Shown here in pieces: positions 24,693 through 32,815 of a stretch of DNA of 40,404 bases; within the stretch, counting starts at the first letter, position 1; every line of letters starts with the position of its first letter. The position numbers and the translations under genes are program-made. This stretch comes from an uncultured Agathobacter sp. (lineage in GTDB: Bacteria > Bacillota > Clostridia > Lachnospirales > Lachnospiraceae), in NCBI GenBank assembly GCA_910587655.1, contig CAJUND010000017.1, forward strand, positions 27,925 through 68,328, given 5' to 3'. Below the pieces are notes generated by a model that worked only from the letters and a program-made list of their open reading frames with translations, was not told where the DNA came from and made no database searches.

Positions 24693-25682
24693 ATGACATT
24701 AAAGGGACGGAATTTTTTAAAGATTATGGATTTTACGCCGGAGGAGATTTTACATTTAATTGACCTGTCCGCAGAGCTTAAGGAAAAAAAACGCCAGGGC
24801 ATCATACATGACAGTCTTGTGGGTAAAAATATAGCACTGATTTTTGAAAAGACAAGTACCAGAACCCGCTGTTCCTTTGAAGTGGCAGCACATGACCTTG
24901 GGATGCATGCAACCTATCTGGATCCGGGAGCTTCCCAGATTGGAAAAAAAGAGAGCATACCGGATACGGCGCGGGTGCTTGGAAGAATGTTTGACGGAAT
25001 CGAGTACCGGGGGTTTGAGCAGGAAATTGTAGAGGAACTTGCGAAATACGCCGGGGTTCCAGTCTGGAACGGCCTGACGAATGAGTCCCATCCGACACAG
25101 ATTATCGCGGATATGCTGACTGTCAGGGAACATCTTGGAAAATTAAAAGACGTAAAATTTGTATATATGGGGGATGCCCGTTATAATATGGGTAATTCCC
25201 TGATGGTGGCATGTGCAAAGCTGGGGATGCATTTTGTTGCATGTACCAGCCCGAAGTATTATCCGGACAGTAAACTGGTAGATTACTGTGTGGATGTGGC
25301 TTCCACCACCGGGGCGTCTATTACACTGACTGACAATGTGGCGGATGCAACGGCGGATGCGGATGTTATTTACACGGATGTGTGGGTGTCCATGGGAGAG
25401 TCGGAAGAGGTCTGGGCAGAACGGATTCAGGAATTAAAGCCGTACCAGGTAAATGCAGAAGCGTTTAAAAATGCAAAGCCTGGGGCTGTGTTCATGCACT
25501 GCCTGCCGGCATTCCATGATTTAAAAACCACAATCGGCAGACAGGTTTATGAAAAATTCGGGCTGTCTGAGCTGGAAGTTACGGACGAAGTGTTTGAGGG
25601 ACCGCGTTCGGTTGTATTTGACGAGGCAGAAAACCGTATGCATTCCATCAAAGCAATCATGAAAGCGACACTGTCAGATTAG
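24693..25682 (+). CDS. argF: Ornithine carbamoyltransferase
   Basis: A 329-residue cytosolic enzyme that makes citrulline from ornithine and carbamoyl phosphate, in arginine synthesis or, run backward, in the deiminase pathway. The carbamoyl-phosphate loop is S55-T-R-T-R59. The substrate motif is H269-C-L-P272 (FMHCLPAFHD). WNGLTNESHPTQIIADMLT and SMGES support OTCase rather than aspartate transcarbamoylase, and VFEGPRSVVFDEAENRMHSI is the usual C-terminal signature. It stands apart from other arg genes, which leaves arcB (catabolic) as an alternative name. The candidate ARG box favours regulation by arginine. Ribosome site GGAGGAAGAG is strong. Confidence 0.95.
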   Translation: MTLKGRNFLKIMDFTPEEILHLIDLSAELKEKKRQGIIHDSLVGKNIALIFEKTSTRTRCSFEVAAHDLGMHATYLDPGASQIGKKESIPDTARVLGRMFDGIEYRGFEQEIVEELAKYAGVPVWNGLTNESHPTQIIADMLTVREHLGKLKDVKFVYMGDARYNMGNSLMVACAKLGMHFVACTSPKYYPDSKLVDYCVDVASTTGASITLTDNVADATADADVIYTDVWVSMGESEEVWAERIQELKPYQVNAEAFKNAKPGAVFMHCLPAFHDLKTTIGRQVYEKFGLSELEVTDEVFEGPRSVVFDEAENRMHSIKAIMKATLSD

Positions 25683-25713
25683 TTAATGTAATACCCCTAC
25701 ACAGGAGCGGAAT

Positions 25714-26691
25714 ATGAAAGCTGAAATACTCAGGATGCTGCGGGAAACAGAAGGGTATGTTTCCGGGCAGGAAATGTGCAATAAATTTGGCGTGTCAAGA
25801 ACTGCAGTCTGGAAAGTCATAAACCAGCTCAGGGAGAACGGATACGAAATTGAATCCATACAGAATAAAGGATATCATCTGCTGTCCGTGCCGGATGTTA
25901 TTAACGGGATTGAACTGGAAAGCATACGGAATACAAAATGGGCTGGAAGTGAAACCTGTTATTTTGACAGTCTGGATTCCACAAATACAAAGGCTAAAGA
26001 ACTGGCGGAAAGCGGTTATCCTTCCGGTACTTTTGTTGTTGCAGAACAGCAGACTGCAGGAAAAGGGCGCAGGGGGCGCAGCTGGGTATCACCCCGCGGA
26101 ACGGATATTTATATGACGCTTATGCTCAAGCCTGATATAAATCCCAATAATGCCTCCATGCTGACACTTGTATCGGCAGTGGCAGTCTGCAATGCCATCC
26201 GCAGGGTGGCGGAGGTACAGGCAATGATCAAATGGCCGAATGATGTTGTGGTGAACGGGAAAAAAATCTGTGGTATTTTAACGGAAATGAGCGCCCAGTT
26301 TGATTATATTAACCATATTGTCATCGGTATCGGAATCAATGTACATAATGAACATTTTCCGGAGGAAATTGCAGAAACGGCGGGTTCGCTGCTGCTTGAA
26401 TGCGGAAGGCGGTTTCACAGGGCGGATTTGATAGAAGGTTTTCTGGAAGAGTTTGAACGGCTGTATGATATCTATCTTGAAACGGAAGACATGACGGGGA
26501 TGCAGAAGGAATATGACCAGATGCTTGTCAACAGAGGGCGGCAGGTGCGTGTTCTCGACCCGAAGGAGCCGTTTGAGGGAAAAGCAATGGGAATAACAAA
26601 AAGAGGGGAACTGATCGTGGATACCTGGGAATCAAGAAAACTGGTATCCTCCGGGGAGGTTTCCGTGAGAGGAATATATGGATATGTCTAA
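25714..26691 (+). CDS. birA: Bifunctional biotin-protein ligase / biotin operon repressor
   Basis: A 325-residue protein. Residues 1-65 form a winged helix (VSGQEMCNKFGVSRTAVWKV, INQLRENGYEIES, NKGYHLL), the DNA-binding part of class II BirA. The ligase core has GKGRRGRSWVSPRGTDIYMT (adenylate loop) and MIKWPNDVVVNGKKICGILT, with the catalytic lysine. A C-terminal SH3-like domain ends the protein (GRQVRVLDPKEPFEGKAMGI; SGEVSVRG). It biotinylates carboxylases and may repress biotin genes. Its end overlaps the next gene by 14 bases and it leads the birA-DUF6145-coaX-dusB run. Confidence 0.95.
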   Translation: MKAEILRMLRETEGYVSGQEMCNKFGVSRTAVWKVINQLRENGYEIESIQNKGYHLLSVPDVINGIELESIRNTKWAGSETCYFDSLDSTNTKAKELAESGYPSGTFVVAEQQTAGKGRRGRSWVSPRGTDIYMTLMLKPDINPNNASMLTLVSAVAVCNAIRRVAEVQAMIKWPNDVVVNGKKICGILTEMSAQFDYINHIVIGIGINVHNEHFPEEIAETAGSLLLECGRRFHRADLIEGFLEEFERLYDIYLETEDMTGMQKEYDQMLVNRGRQVRVLDPKEPFEGKAMGITKRGELIVDTWESRKLVSSGEVSVRGIYGYV

Positions 26692-27010
26692 TGAAATGAC
26701 GCTGTGTGTATCCAACAGTTACCAGAAAAAATTTTACCTGAATGAACAGTTTGACGGGCTGCCGCAGGCGGTACGTGACGAACTTAAGATTATGTGTGTG
26801 CTTTATACCGAGGATGTGGGCGGTATTCTGGAGCTTTTTTTCGAGGAGGACGGCACGCTGCAGTTTCGGACTTCCTGCGAGGAAGGGGATTTTTTCTATG
26901 ATGAAATTGGAAGCGTTTTAAAAATCAAGCAGTACCAGAATGAACGGCGGGAGCTGCTGGAGGAAATAGAAATTTATTACCGTATTTTTTATCTTGGAGA
27001 GGAAATGTAA
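26678..27010 (+). CDS. DUF6145 family protein
   Basis: A 110-residue acidic cytosolic protein with no membrane segment. It agrees with the DUF6145 family of Lachnospiraceae by its pattern LCVSNSYQKKFYLNEQFDGL followed by ELKIMCVLYTEDVGGILEL and a YDEIGSVLKI segment. Function is unknown. Two ATGs (26678 and 26684) are possible; AGAGGA stands before the first. It lies between birA and coaX with one overlap and one abutting junction, so it is surely co-translated with cofactor genes. Whether it acts in biotin or CoA metabolism is unknown. Confidence 0.7.
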   Translation: MDMSNEMTLCVSNSYQKKFYLNEQFDGLPQAVRDELKIMCVLYTEDVGGILELFFEEDGTLQFRTSCEEGDFFYDEIGSVLKIKQYQNERRELLEEIEIYYRIFYLGEEM

Positions 27011-27790
27011 ATGATATTGACAATAGATGCCGGAAACACAAATATTACCTGCGGGGTTTTTGACAGGGATGAGATTGTGGCGAGTTTTCGGATAACAACG
27101 AAAATGCCGCGTACCTCGGATGAGTATGGGATGCTTCTTAGTACGCTGCTGGAGCAGAATAAAATTAAACCGTCAGATATCGGGGATGCAATTATCTGTT
27201 CAGTGGTGCCGAACATTATGCATTCACTGAAAGGTGCGCTGGCAAAATATTTTCATATAGATCCGATTATTGTGGAGGCAGGAATCAAAACCGGAATCCG
27301 CATTGCAACGCCGAATCCCCAGCAGATCGGAGCGGATAGGATTGCAGATGCGGTGGGCGCGTATGAAATTTACGGAGGTCCGGTGCTTGTCATTGATTTT
27401 GGGACAGCCACTACCTATGATTTTGTGGACGAGGGCGGTTCGTTTCTTGGCGGAATTACCGCACCGGGTATCCGTATTTCCGCAAAAGCCCTGTGGGAGG
27501 ATGCAGCAAAGCTGCCGGAGATAGAAATAAAAAAGCCGGCAGGTATTCTTGGGAAAGATACCATATCAAGTATGCAGTCGGGTCTTGTGTACGGGCAGAT
27601 CGGGCAGACGGAATATATTATCCGCAGGGTAAAAGAAGAAGTCGGACTGGATAATATCAAAACAGTCGTAACAGGCGGGCTTGGAAGAATAATTTCCAAC
27701 GAGACGGACTCCATAGATATTTATGACCCGAACCTTACACTGAAAGGTATTTACCGTGTATATAAAAAACAGAACCGGAAAACATCATGA
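27011..27790 (+). CDS. coaX: Type III pantothenate kinase
   Basis: A 259-residue enzyme of the ASKHA fold that phosphorylates pantothenate in the first step of CoA synthesis. The N-terminal phosphate motif is LTIDAGNTNITCGVFD. The middle has GADRIADAVGAYEIYGGPVL and VIDFGTATTYDFVDEGGSFL, followed by GGITAPGIRIS. The C-terminal has SMQSGLVYGQIGQTEYIIRR and VVTGGLGRII. Length is typical. It follows the DUF6145 gene directly and overlaps dusB by 4 bases. Confidence 0.96.
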   Translation: MILTIDAGNTNITCGVFDRDEIVASFRITTKMPRTSDEYGMLLSTLLEQNKIKPSDIGDAIICSVVPNIMHSLKGALAKYFHIDPIIVEAGIKTGIRIATPNPQQIGADRIADAVGAYEIYGGPVLVIDFGTATTYDFVDEGGSFLGGITAPGIRISAKALWEDAAKLPEIEIKKPAGILGKDTISSMQSGLVYGQIGQTEYIIRRVKEEVGLDNIKTVVTGGLGRIISNETDSIDIYDPNLTLKGIYRVYKKQNRKTS

Positions 27791-28767
27791 TAAACCAGAT
27801 AAAACCATTGAAAATCGGCAGTGTGACGCTGCCAAACAACCTGATACTGGCTCCCATGGCAGGTGTAACGGACCTGCCATTTCGCTTGCTCTGCAGGGAG
27901 CAGGGGGCAGGGCTTTTGTGCATGGAAATGGTAAGCGCAAAGGCCATTCTTTATAAAAACCGGAATACAGCCAGTCTGCTTTCCATTCATCCTGGGGAAC
28001 ATCCGGTTTCCCTGCAGCTTTTTGGTTCCGACCCGGATATTATATCGGAAATTGCACATCGGATCGAGGAGAGGCCGTTCGATATCCTGGATTTAAATAT
28101 GGGATGCCCGGTCCCCAAAATTGTGAATAACGGCGAGGGCTCAGCGCTGATGAAAAATCCCCTTCTTGCCGGAAGGATAATAGAAAAAACGGTGAAGGCC
28201 ATAAAAAAGCCGGTCACTGTTAAAATCCGCAAAGGATTTGATGACGAACACGTCAATGCCGTGGAGCTTGCTAAAATTGCGGAAGACGCCGGAGCGGCAG
28301 CGGTTGCGGTACACGGAAGGACACGGGAACAGTTTTATGCCGGAAAGGCGGACTGGGAAATTATAAGGCAGGTAAAGGAGGCGGTATCCATTCCGGTAAT
28401 CGGAAACGGGGACCTGCTGACTGCGGAGGATGTTACCGCCATGGGGCAGCAGACGGGGTGCGACGGATTTATGATTGCCCGCGGGGCGCAGGGAAACCCA
28501 TGGATATTTAAGCAGATTCTCCAGTATTATAAAACGGGGGAACAGCTTCCCAGACCGTCAGTAATGGAAGTAAAACAGATGATTTTGCGCCATGCGCGGA
28601 TGATGCTGGAATTTAAGGGGGATTATATTGGAATACGGGAGATTCGTAAACATGCGGCATGGTATACCGCAGGATATTCCGGTTCCTCACGTCTGCGGGT
28701 GGCGATTAATGCAGTAGAAAGCTATGAAGAACTGGAAGAGGTGCTGCAGGACTGGCAGGAATCTTGA
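27787..28767 (+). CDS. dusB: tRNA-dihydrouridine synthase, DusB type
   Basis: A 326-residue flavoprotein that reduces specific uridines in tRNA D-loops. The TIM barrel begins with LPNNLILAPMAGVTDLPFRL. The catalytic cysteine is in LDLNMGCPVPKIVNNGEGSA. FMN phosphate and tRNA sites are seen as VHGRTREQFYAGKADWEI and VIGNGDLLTAEDVTAM, then GFMIARGAQGNPWIF. Overlapping coaX by 4 bases, it closes the birA run. The promoter of greA overlaps its stop codon. Confidence 0.95.
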   Translation: MINQIKPLKIGSVTLPNNLILAPMAGVTDLPFRLLCREQGAGLLCMEMVSAKAILYKNRNTASLLSIHPGEHPVSLQLFGSDPDIISEIAHRIEERPFDILDLNMGCPVPKIVNNGEGSALMKNPLLAGRIIEKTVKAIKKPVTVKIRKGFDDEHVNAVELAKIAEDAGAAAVAVHGRTREQFYAGKADWEIIRQVKEAVSIPVIGNGDLLTAEDVTAMGQQTGCDGFMIARGAQGNPWIFKQILQYYKTGEQLPRPSVMEVKQMILRHARMMLEFKGDYIGIREIRKHAAWYTAGYSGSSRLRVAINAVESYEELEEVLQDWQES

Positions 28768-28792
28768 CAACAGGCGGTCAATTCGATATAAT
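28764..28792 (+). promoter_or_regulatory. greA-lysS promoter
   Basis: Consensus TTGACA (28764-28769), 17-base spacer, TATAAT (28787-28792). The -35 box overlaps the dusB stop codon. Confidence 0.88.
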
Positions 28793-28857
28793 ACGTGGGT
28801 TGAACTGTAACGTAAATCAGCCTTTGGGGCAAATAAAAATAAAAGCGGGGTAGTGAA

Positions 28858-29343
28858 ATGGAAAACAAGAAGAATATTCTGACCTATGAAGGTTTGAAAA
28901 AACTGGAAGATGAGCTGGAGCATTTAAAGGTTGTAAAGCGAAAAGAGGTTTCCCAGAAGATTAAAGAGGCACGTGAGCAGGGAGACTTATCCGAGAATGC
29001 GGAGTATGATGCTGCAAAGGATGAGCAGCGTGATATTGAGGCTCGTATTGAAGAAATCGAAAAGATATTAAAGAATGCAGAGGTCGTTGTTGAAGAAGAG
29101 GTTGACCTGGAAAAAATCAGTATTGGCTGTAAGGTCAGGATTCTTGACTGTGAGTTTGACGAGGAGCTGGAGTATAAAATTGTCGGTTCCACAGAGGCAA
29201 ACAGCTTAAAGGGAAAAATCAGCAATGAATCGCCGGTAGGCCGCGCCCTGCTTGGGAAGAAAGTCGGGGATCAGATTACGGTGGAAACACAGATGGGAGA
29301 GCTTTCCTACAAGGTGCTTGAGATTCAGAGATCAACGGTGTAA
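28858..29343 (+). CDS. greA: Transcription elongation factor GreA
   Basis: A 161-residue factor that rescues backtracked RNA polymerase by stimulating transcript cleavage. The N-terminal coiled coil (about 10-75) has LTYEGLKKLEDELEHLK and AREQGDLSENAEYDAAKDEQ with the conserved acidic tip (DLSENAEYDA). The C-terminal FKBP-like domain has ESPVGRALLGKKVGDQITVE and a final SYKVLEI. Length is standard. It sits before lysS, a common Firmicutes arrangement, and likely shares its transcript. Confidence 0.96.
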   Translation: MENKKNILTYEGLKKLEDELEHLKVVKRKEVSQKIKEAREQGDLSENAEYDAAKDEQRDIEARIEEIEKILKNAEVVVEEEVDLEKISIGCKVRILDCEFDEELEYKIVGSTEANSLKGKISNESPVGRALLGKKVGDQITVETQMGELSYKVLEIQRSTV

Positions 29344-29382
29344 GGTAAATGAACGGATGACAAGGATAGGAGGAAATGAGAA

Positions 29383-30885
29383 ATGGCGGGACAGAATAAC
29401 GCAAATAACGGAGGGCAGCAGCAGGATATTAACCAGCTTTTAAAAGTGCGCCGTGAAAAGCTGCAGGATTTACAGGAGAATGGGAAGGATCCGTTTGTCA
29501 TCACTAAATATGATGTGACACACCACAGCATGGATATCAAGGATGATTTTGAACAGTTTGAAGGAAAGACGGTTTCCATTGCAGGACGAATGATGTTCAA
29601 GCGTGTGATGGGTAAGGCATCATTCTGCAATATCCAGGATTTAAAGGGAAGCATTCAGGTTTATGTAACGAGGGATGACCTGGGAGAGGATGCCTACAAA
29701 GATTTTAAGCGTTCGGATGTAGGCGATATTCTTGGAATCCAGGGATTTGTTTTTAAGACGAAGACCGGGGAAACTTCCATCCATGCAAAAGAGGTTACGC
29801 TGCTTTCCAAGAGTCTGCAGATTCTGCCGGAAAAATATCACGGGCTGACCGACACGGATATGCGTTACCGTCAGAGATATGTGGATTTAATTATGAACCC
29901 GGATGTAAAAGAGACGTTTGTAAAACGTTCCCTGATTATCAAAGAAATCCGCAATTTCCTGGATGCCCGCGGCTTCATGGAGGTCGAAACACCAATGCTT
30001 GTCAGCAATGCCGGCGGTGCAGCGGCACGTCCGTTTGAAACACATTACAATGCTCTGGATGAAGACGTAAAGCTTCGTATTTCCCTGGAACTTTACCTGA
30101 AGCGCCTGATTGTCGGAGGTCTGGAGCGTGTTTACGAGATTGGCCGTGTATTCCGAAATGAAGGAGTGGACACCCGCCATAACCCGGAATTTACCCTGAT
30201 GGAGCTTTACCAGGCATATACGGATTATGAAGGCATGATGGAACTGACAGAAAGTCTGTTCCGTTACCTTGCAGAAAAGGTTTGCGGCAGCACAAAAATT
30301 ACGTATAATGGTATCGAACTTGATTTCGGGAAGCCGTTTGAGCGTCTGACGATGAATGACGCGATTAAGAAGTACGCAAATATCGATTTTGACACTGTGG
30401 CAGATGATGACGCGGCAAAGGCTCTTGCAAAGGAACATCACATTGAATACGAGGAGCGTCACACCAAGGGAGACATTATTAATCTTTTCTTTGAGGAGTT
30501 CTGCGAGAAGGAACTGGTGCAGCCGACGTTTATTATGGACCATCCGGTTGCCATTTCTCCGCTGACGAAAAAGAAGCCGTCCGACCCGGAAAAGGTGGAG
30601 CGTTTTGAGCTGTTTATTAATACATGGGAGATGTGCAACGCGTATTCCGAGCTGAACGACCCGATTGACCAGCGTGAGCGTTTTGCCGCGCAGGATGCAG
30701 CTTTTGAGGCCGGGGACGAGGAAGCGAACCATACGGATGAGGATTTCTTAAACGCGCTGGAAATCGGTATGCCGCCTACGGGGGGAATTGGGTATGGGAT
30801 TGACAGACTGGTGATGCTGCTGACGGATTCGGCGGCGATTAGGGATGTGCTGTTGTTCCCGACGATGAAGAGCTTGGAGAAGTAA
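29383..30885 (+). CDS. lysS: Lysyl-tRNA synthetase, class II
   Basis: A 500-residue enzyme charging tRNA-Lys. The N-terminal OB-fold domain has SIAGRMMFKRVMGKASFCNI and GDILGIQGFVFKTKTGE. Class II motif 1 is at GFMEVETPMLVSNAGGAAAR, motif 2 at YEIGRVFRNEGVDTRHNPEF, and motif 3 at GGIGYGIDRLVMLLTDSAAI. The C terminus LLFPTMKSLEK is the usual one, so the gene is complete. AGGAGG precedes the ATG. The accessory element begins right after the stop codon. It is possible that the last codons form part of the attachment site. Confidence 0.97.
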   Translation: MAGQNNANNGGQQQDINQLLKVRREKLQDLQENGKDPFVITKYDVTHHSMDIKDDFEQFEGKTVSIAGRMMFKRVMGKASFCNIQDLKGSIQVYVTRDDLGEDAYKDFKRSDVGDILGIQGFVFKTKTGETSIHAKEVTLLSKSLQILPEKYHGLTDTDMRYRQRYVDLIMNPDVKETFVKRSLIIKEIRNFLDARGFMEVETPMLVSNAGGAAARPFETHYNALDEDVKLRISLELYLKRLIVGGLERVYEIGRVFRNEGVDTRHNPEFTLMELYQAYTDYEGMMELTESLFRYLAEKVCGSTKITYNGIELDFGKPFERLTMNDAIKKYANIDFDTVADDDAAKALAKEHHIEYEERHTKGDIINLFFEEFCEKELVQPTFIMDHPVAISPLTKKKPSDPEKVERFELFINTWEMCNAYSELNDPIDQRERFAAQDAAFEAGDEEANHTDEDFLNALEIGMPPTGGIGYGIDRLVMLLTDSAAIRDVLLFPTMKSLEK

Positions 30886-30961
30886 AAAGGCTTGAAATGC
30901 TGATAAATACAGTGTTTATTGAAATGTTAGAAAGCTGATAAATAGTATTTTTCTCTAACTT

Positions 30962-30989
30962 TTCCCTAAATGCGAAAATGTTTAGGGAA
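30962..30989. repeat. TTTAGGGAA inverted repeat at the left end of the element
   Basis: TTCCCTAAA (30962-30970) and TTTAGGGAA (30981-30989) form a perfect nine-base inverted repeat. The same motif, extended, recurs once inside the element at 37280-37302 (TTTAGGGAAAAGGATAGGG). Nearby GAAATGCT...TAAATA text (about 30895-30910) also has a relative near 37340. These may be arm sites or core sites for an integrase. The 203-base gap between lysS and the repressor gene holds these repeats and a terminator. Confidence 0.45.
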
Positions 30990-31021
30990 TTGATAGGGCA
31001 GACAAGATGTAGAAAGTGTAG

Positions 31022-31055
31022 AAAAGACTACCAGCGATTGCTGATAGTCTTTTTT
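31022..31055. terminator. Bidirectional terminator between lysS and the element's repressor gene
   Basis: AAAAGACTA-c-CAGC pairs with GCTG-a-TAGTCTTTT around GATT, with T residues on the right and, in reverse, TTTT on the left. It can stop both lysS and the leftward repressor transcript. Confidence 0.8.
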
Positions 31056-31088
31056 GTGTTATAACATTATAGAGAAGAAAAAGTAGGA

Positions 31089-31820
31089 TTATTTTTTTGA
31101 AAATTCCTCATAATAATCAGTTGTTTCATTTTTTCTAATATTACTTTGAATAAATTCTTTATTCTTTTTCATAAATTCTTTTCGTTCCTCCGTTTGCTCA
31201 AACAAGGAATTATTTTCTTCTATGACATTTTCAAAAGCTTTCCAATATTCTGTAACGGATTCCCTCATAAAGCAGTTAGTAATTCTTTTATCATGAACAA
31301 GACCATTAAATATATCGTGAATAAATTCATCACTTAGATATTGAAATATTTTATTGCTTTCCTTAGTTTCTATTTGGGATTGCTCACCGATACCACTAAT
31401 AGTAATTGTTTTATATGACTTTCTGTAATAATTTTGCAAAGCATATCTAAATAATATAATGTCTCCACGTTCAATAAGGGTATTGACAACTAATAAATCC
31501 TGTTGCGACATATTCATAAGACCGTCTACGGCATCAGCGGTAAGTCCAGTTGCATTGCTAACATCAGTATCACTCCTAGTCTTACAATCAAATTCGCACA
31601 ATAAATATCCAACCTCACAATTAAACAGTTCAGATAATGCGGTTAATAAAGGTAATGAAAAAGTTCCTTTTTTACATCCATTTTCAATATCCGATAAAGT
31701 ATTCCTATGAATAGTGACATTTTTTGCAGATAATTCAGTAATTAAGGTTTCTTGTGACCAGTCTTTCGTTTTTCTTTCACTTCTTATCCTTTCTCCAATT
31801 TTTTCAAAATTGTACTCCAT
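31089..31820 (-). CDS. XRE-family repressor-like regulator of the element
   Basis: A 243-residue protein. The N-terminal 65 residues form a helix-turn-helix of the XRE/Cro type (IGERIRSERKTKDWSQETLI, HRNTLSDIENGCKKGTFSLP, LLTALSELFNCEVGYLL). The remaining 175 residues are a helical domain of unknown family with no visible peptidase site, so LexA-style self-cleavage is unlikely. It is transcribed leftward from promoters that overlap those of the rightward genes, the layout of a master repressor (compare Stl of SaPIs). ATG at 31820 is preferred: AAAGGTGG lies about ten bases upstream. Base composition is more A/T-rich than in the neighbouring chromosomal genes. Confidence 0.8.
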   Translation of the reverse strand: MEYNFEKIGERIRSERKTKDWSQETLITELSAKNVTIHRNTLSDIENGCKKGTFSLPLLTALSELFNCEVGYLLCEFDCKTRSDTDVSNATGLTADAVDGLMNMSQQDLLVVNTLIERGDIILFRYALQNYYRKSYKTITISGIGEQSQIETKESNKIFQYLSDEFIHDIFNGLVHDKRITNCFMRESVTEYWKAFENVIEENNSLFEQTEERKEFMKKNKEFIQSNIRKNETTDYYEEFSKK

Positions 31821-31869
31821 AATCAGCAAAACCACCTTTCTATAAAATTGAAATGCCTAATATGATTAC

Positions 31870-31908
31870 TTGTAAGTACATTATAACACGGTACAATAGA
31901 ACTGTAAA
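31870..31908. promoter_or_regulatory. Overlapping divergent promoters and operator region
   Basis: Rightward: TTGTAA (31870-31875), 16 bases, TACAAT (31892-31897). Leftward on the reverse strand: TTTACA (31903-31908), 17 bases, TATAAT (31880-31885). The two interleave. TTGTAAGTAC and GTACAA make a partial inverted repeat (31870-31896) that could be the repressor's operator. Confidence 0.6.
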
Positions 31909-31964
31909 CAAGAAAAGACGGATATATGCGCAATATTCAATTTTCAGAAATGGAGGAAAGAAAA

Positions 31965-32150
31965 ATGAATAAGCCTAAGTACAGTAATACAATAACAAAA
32001 CTTGCAACAGTTCCACAGGCAGAAGAAAGATATAAGTTAGGAAGAACAAAACTGATGGAGATTGCCGAAGATAATGGGGCAGTACGCCGGATAGGGCGAG
32101 CAGTAAGAATTGATATTCCTGCAATGGATAAAGCAATCAGCAACTATTAA
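31965..32150 (+). CDS. Excisionase-like DNA-binding protein (DUF6462-like)
   Basis: A 61-residue protein with a MerR/excisionase-type winged helix: TVPQAEERYKLGRTKLMEIA (helix-turn-helix), then EDNGAVRRIGRAVRIDIPAM (the wing). Such proteins bend att DNA for excision or act as regulators. It is the first rightward gene after the divergent promoters, a place often held by xis. ATG at 31965 with GGAGGAAAG upstream is preferred over ATG at 31926. The DUF6462 assignment is from memory of similar small proteins in Lachnospiraceae elements. Confidence 0.68.
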   Translation: MNKPKYSNTITKLATVPQAEERYKLGRTKLMEIAEDNGAVRRIGRAVRIDIPAMDKAISNY

Positions 32151-32178
32151 AAGTACAAGCTGAAAAGGGAGGTATAGC

Positions 32179-32388
32179 ATGGGAAAAATCATTTTAAAAC
32201 CATTAAAGAGTAGAAAACAGTTGAGAGCAGTTGAGTTTGAAAATGTCATAAGTGCCGGATTTACAGACGATACAGAGAAGTTTTTCACAATTACTTTTGA
32301 TTTACAGAACGAAACAAGGCAGGATTTGACAATTTCCTTTGAAACACGGACACCAAAAGTATATTTTAGCGAGCCATACAAGGAATAG
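32179..32388 (+). CDS. Small protein of unknown function
   Basis: A 69-residue protein, basic at the N terminus (MGKIILKPLKSRKQLR), then alternating strands (FFTITFDLQNETRQDLTISF) that suggest a small beta fold. No family recognised. AAGGGAGGT precedes the ATG. It lies in the early gene run between the excisionase-like gene and the primase. Confidence 0.6.
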   Translation: MGKIILKPLKSRKQLRAVEFENVISAGFTDDTEKFFTITFDLQNETRQDLTISFETRTPKVYFSEPYKE

Positions 32389-32408
32389 AAAGAGAGGTAT
32401 TAAAAGCA

Positions 32409-32660
32409 ATGGAAGAAATTTCAACAGATTTCTATAACTGCTATATGTATAAGATTTCTTGTATTAGAAGTATCAAGGACAAAAACATTGTTTTATCTGA
32501 AATGCAAGAGACTTTCGCGGATGCAGTAAGAAGTTATCCGACTTGCAGAAATGAATTATCCTGGATTTATCAAGAATTAAAAATCAGATGCGAGGAGGTG
32601 GCTTTACATGGAAGAAATAATATCAAGACTGAAAACAAAGCAAGAGCAGCTTTCTCATAA
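32409..32660 (+). CDS. Small protein of unknown function
   Basis: An 83-residue, mostly helical protein with four cysteines (MEEISTDFYNCYMYKISCIR; SYPTCRNELSWIYQELKIRC). No family recognised. AGAGAGG stands about ten bases before the ATG. It overlaps the next gene by 53 bases in another frame, an unusually long overlap, so the real end of one of the two reading frames in vivo is worth checking; both have ribosome sites. Confidence 0.5.
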   Translation: MEEISTDFYNCYMYKISCIRSIKDKNIVLSEMQETFADAVRSYPTCRNELSWIYQELKIRCEEVALHGRNNIKTENKARAAFS

Positions 32661-32814
32661 GTACAAAGAACTGGAAGAACTACAAGGCGAATATCCGCAA
32701 GCATACGGAATAATTCAAGACGATATGCAGCGTATTGACGATATGAACGAACATTATCGCAGGGCAATATATAATATCGAGGCAGCAAAACAACTTGAAT
32801 GTGAGGCGGTGTAG
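32608..32814 (+). CDS. Small coiled-coil protein of unknown function
   Basis: A 68-residue, charged, coiled-coil protein (RLKTKQEQLSHKYKELEELQ; DDMQRIDDMNEHYRRAIYNI). No family recognised. The strong site GAGGAGGTG lies seven bases before the ATG. Its stop is one base before the primase start, so it is likely translationally coupled with it and may be a primase partner. Confidence 0.6.
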   Translation: MEEIISRLKTKQEQLSHKYKELEELQGEYPQAYGIIQDDMQRIDDMNEHYRRAIYNIEAAKQLECEAV

Positions 32815-32815
32815 T

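Noticed and set aside
29887..30732. 281-residue leftward open frame inside lysS
   Set aside because: Long but antisense to intact lysS; the frame is open because of lysS codon use.
30886..31088. tRNA gene as integration target downstream of lysS
   Set aside because: No cloverleaf could be drawn in this stretch; the hairpins are short and one is a terminator.
32409..32814. Toxin-antitoxin pair made of the two overlapping small genes
   Set aside because: Overlap and size fit, but neither product resembles a known toxin or DNA-binding antitoxin.
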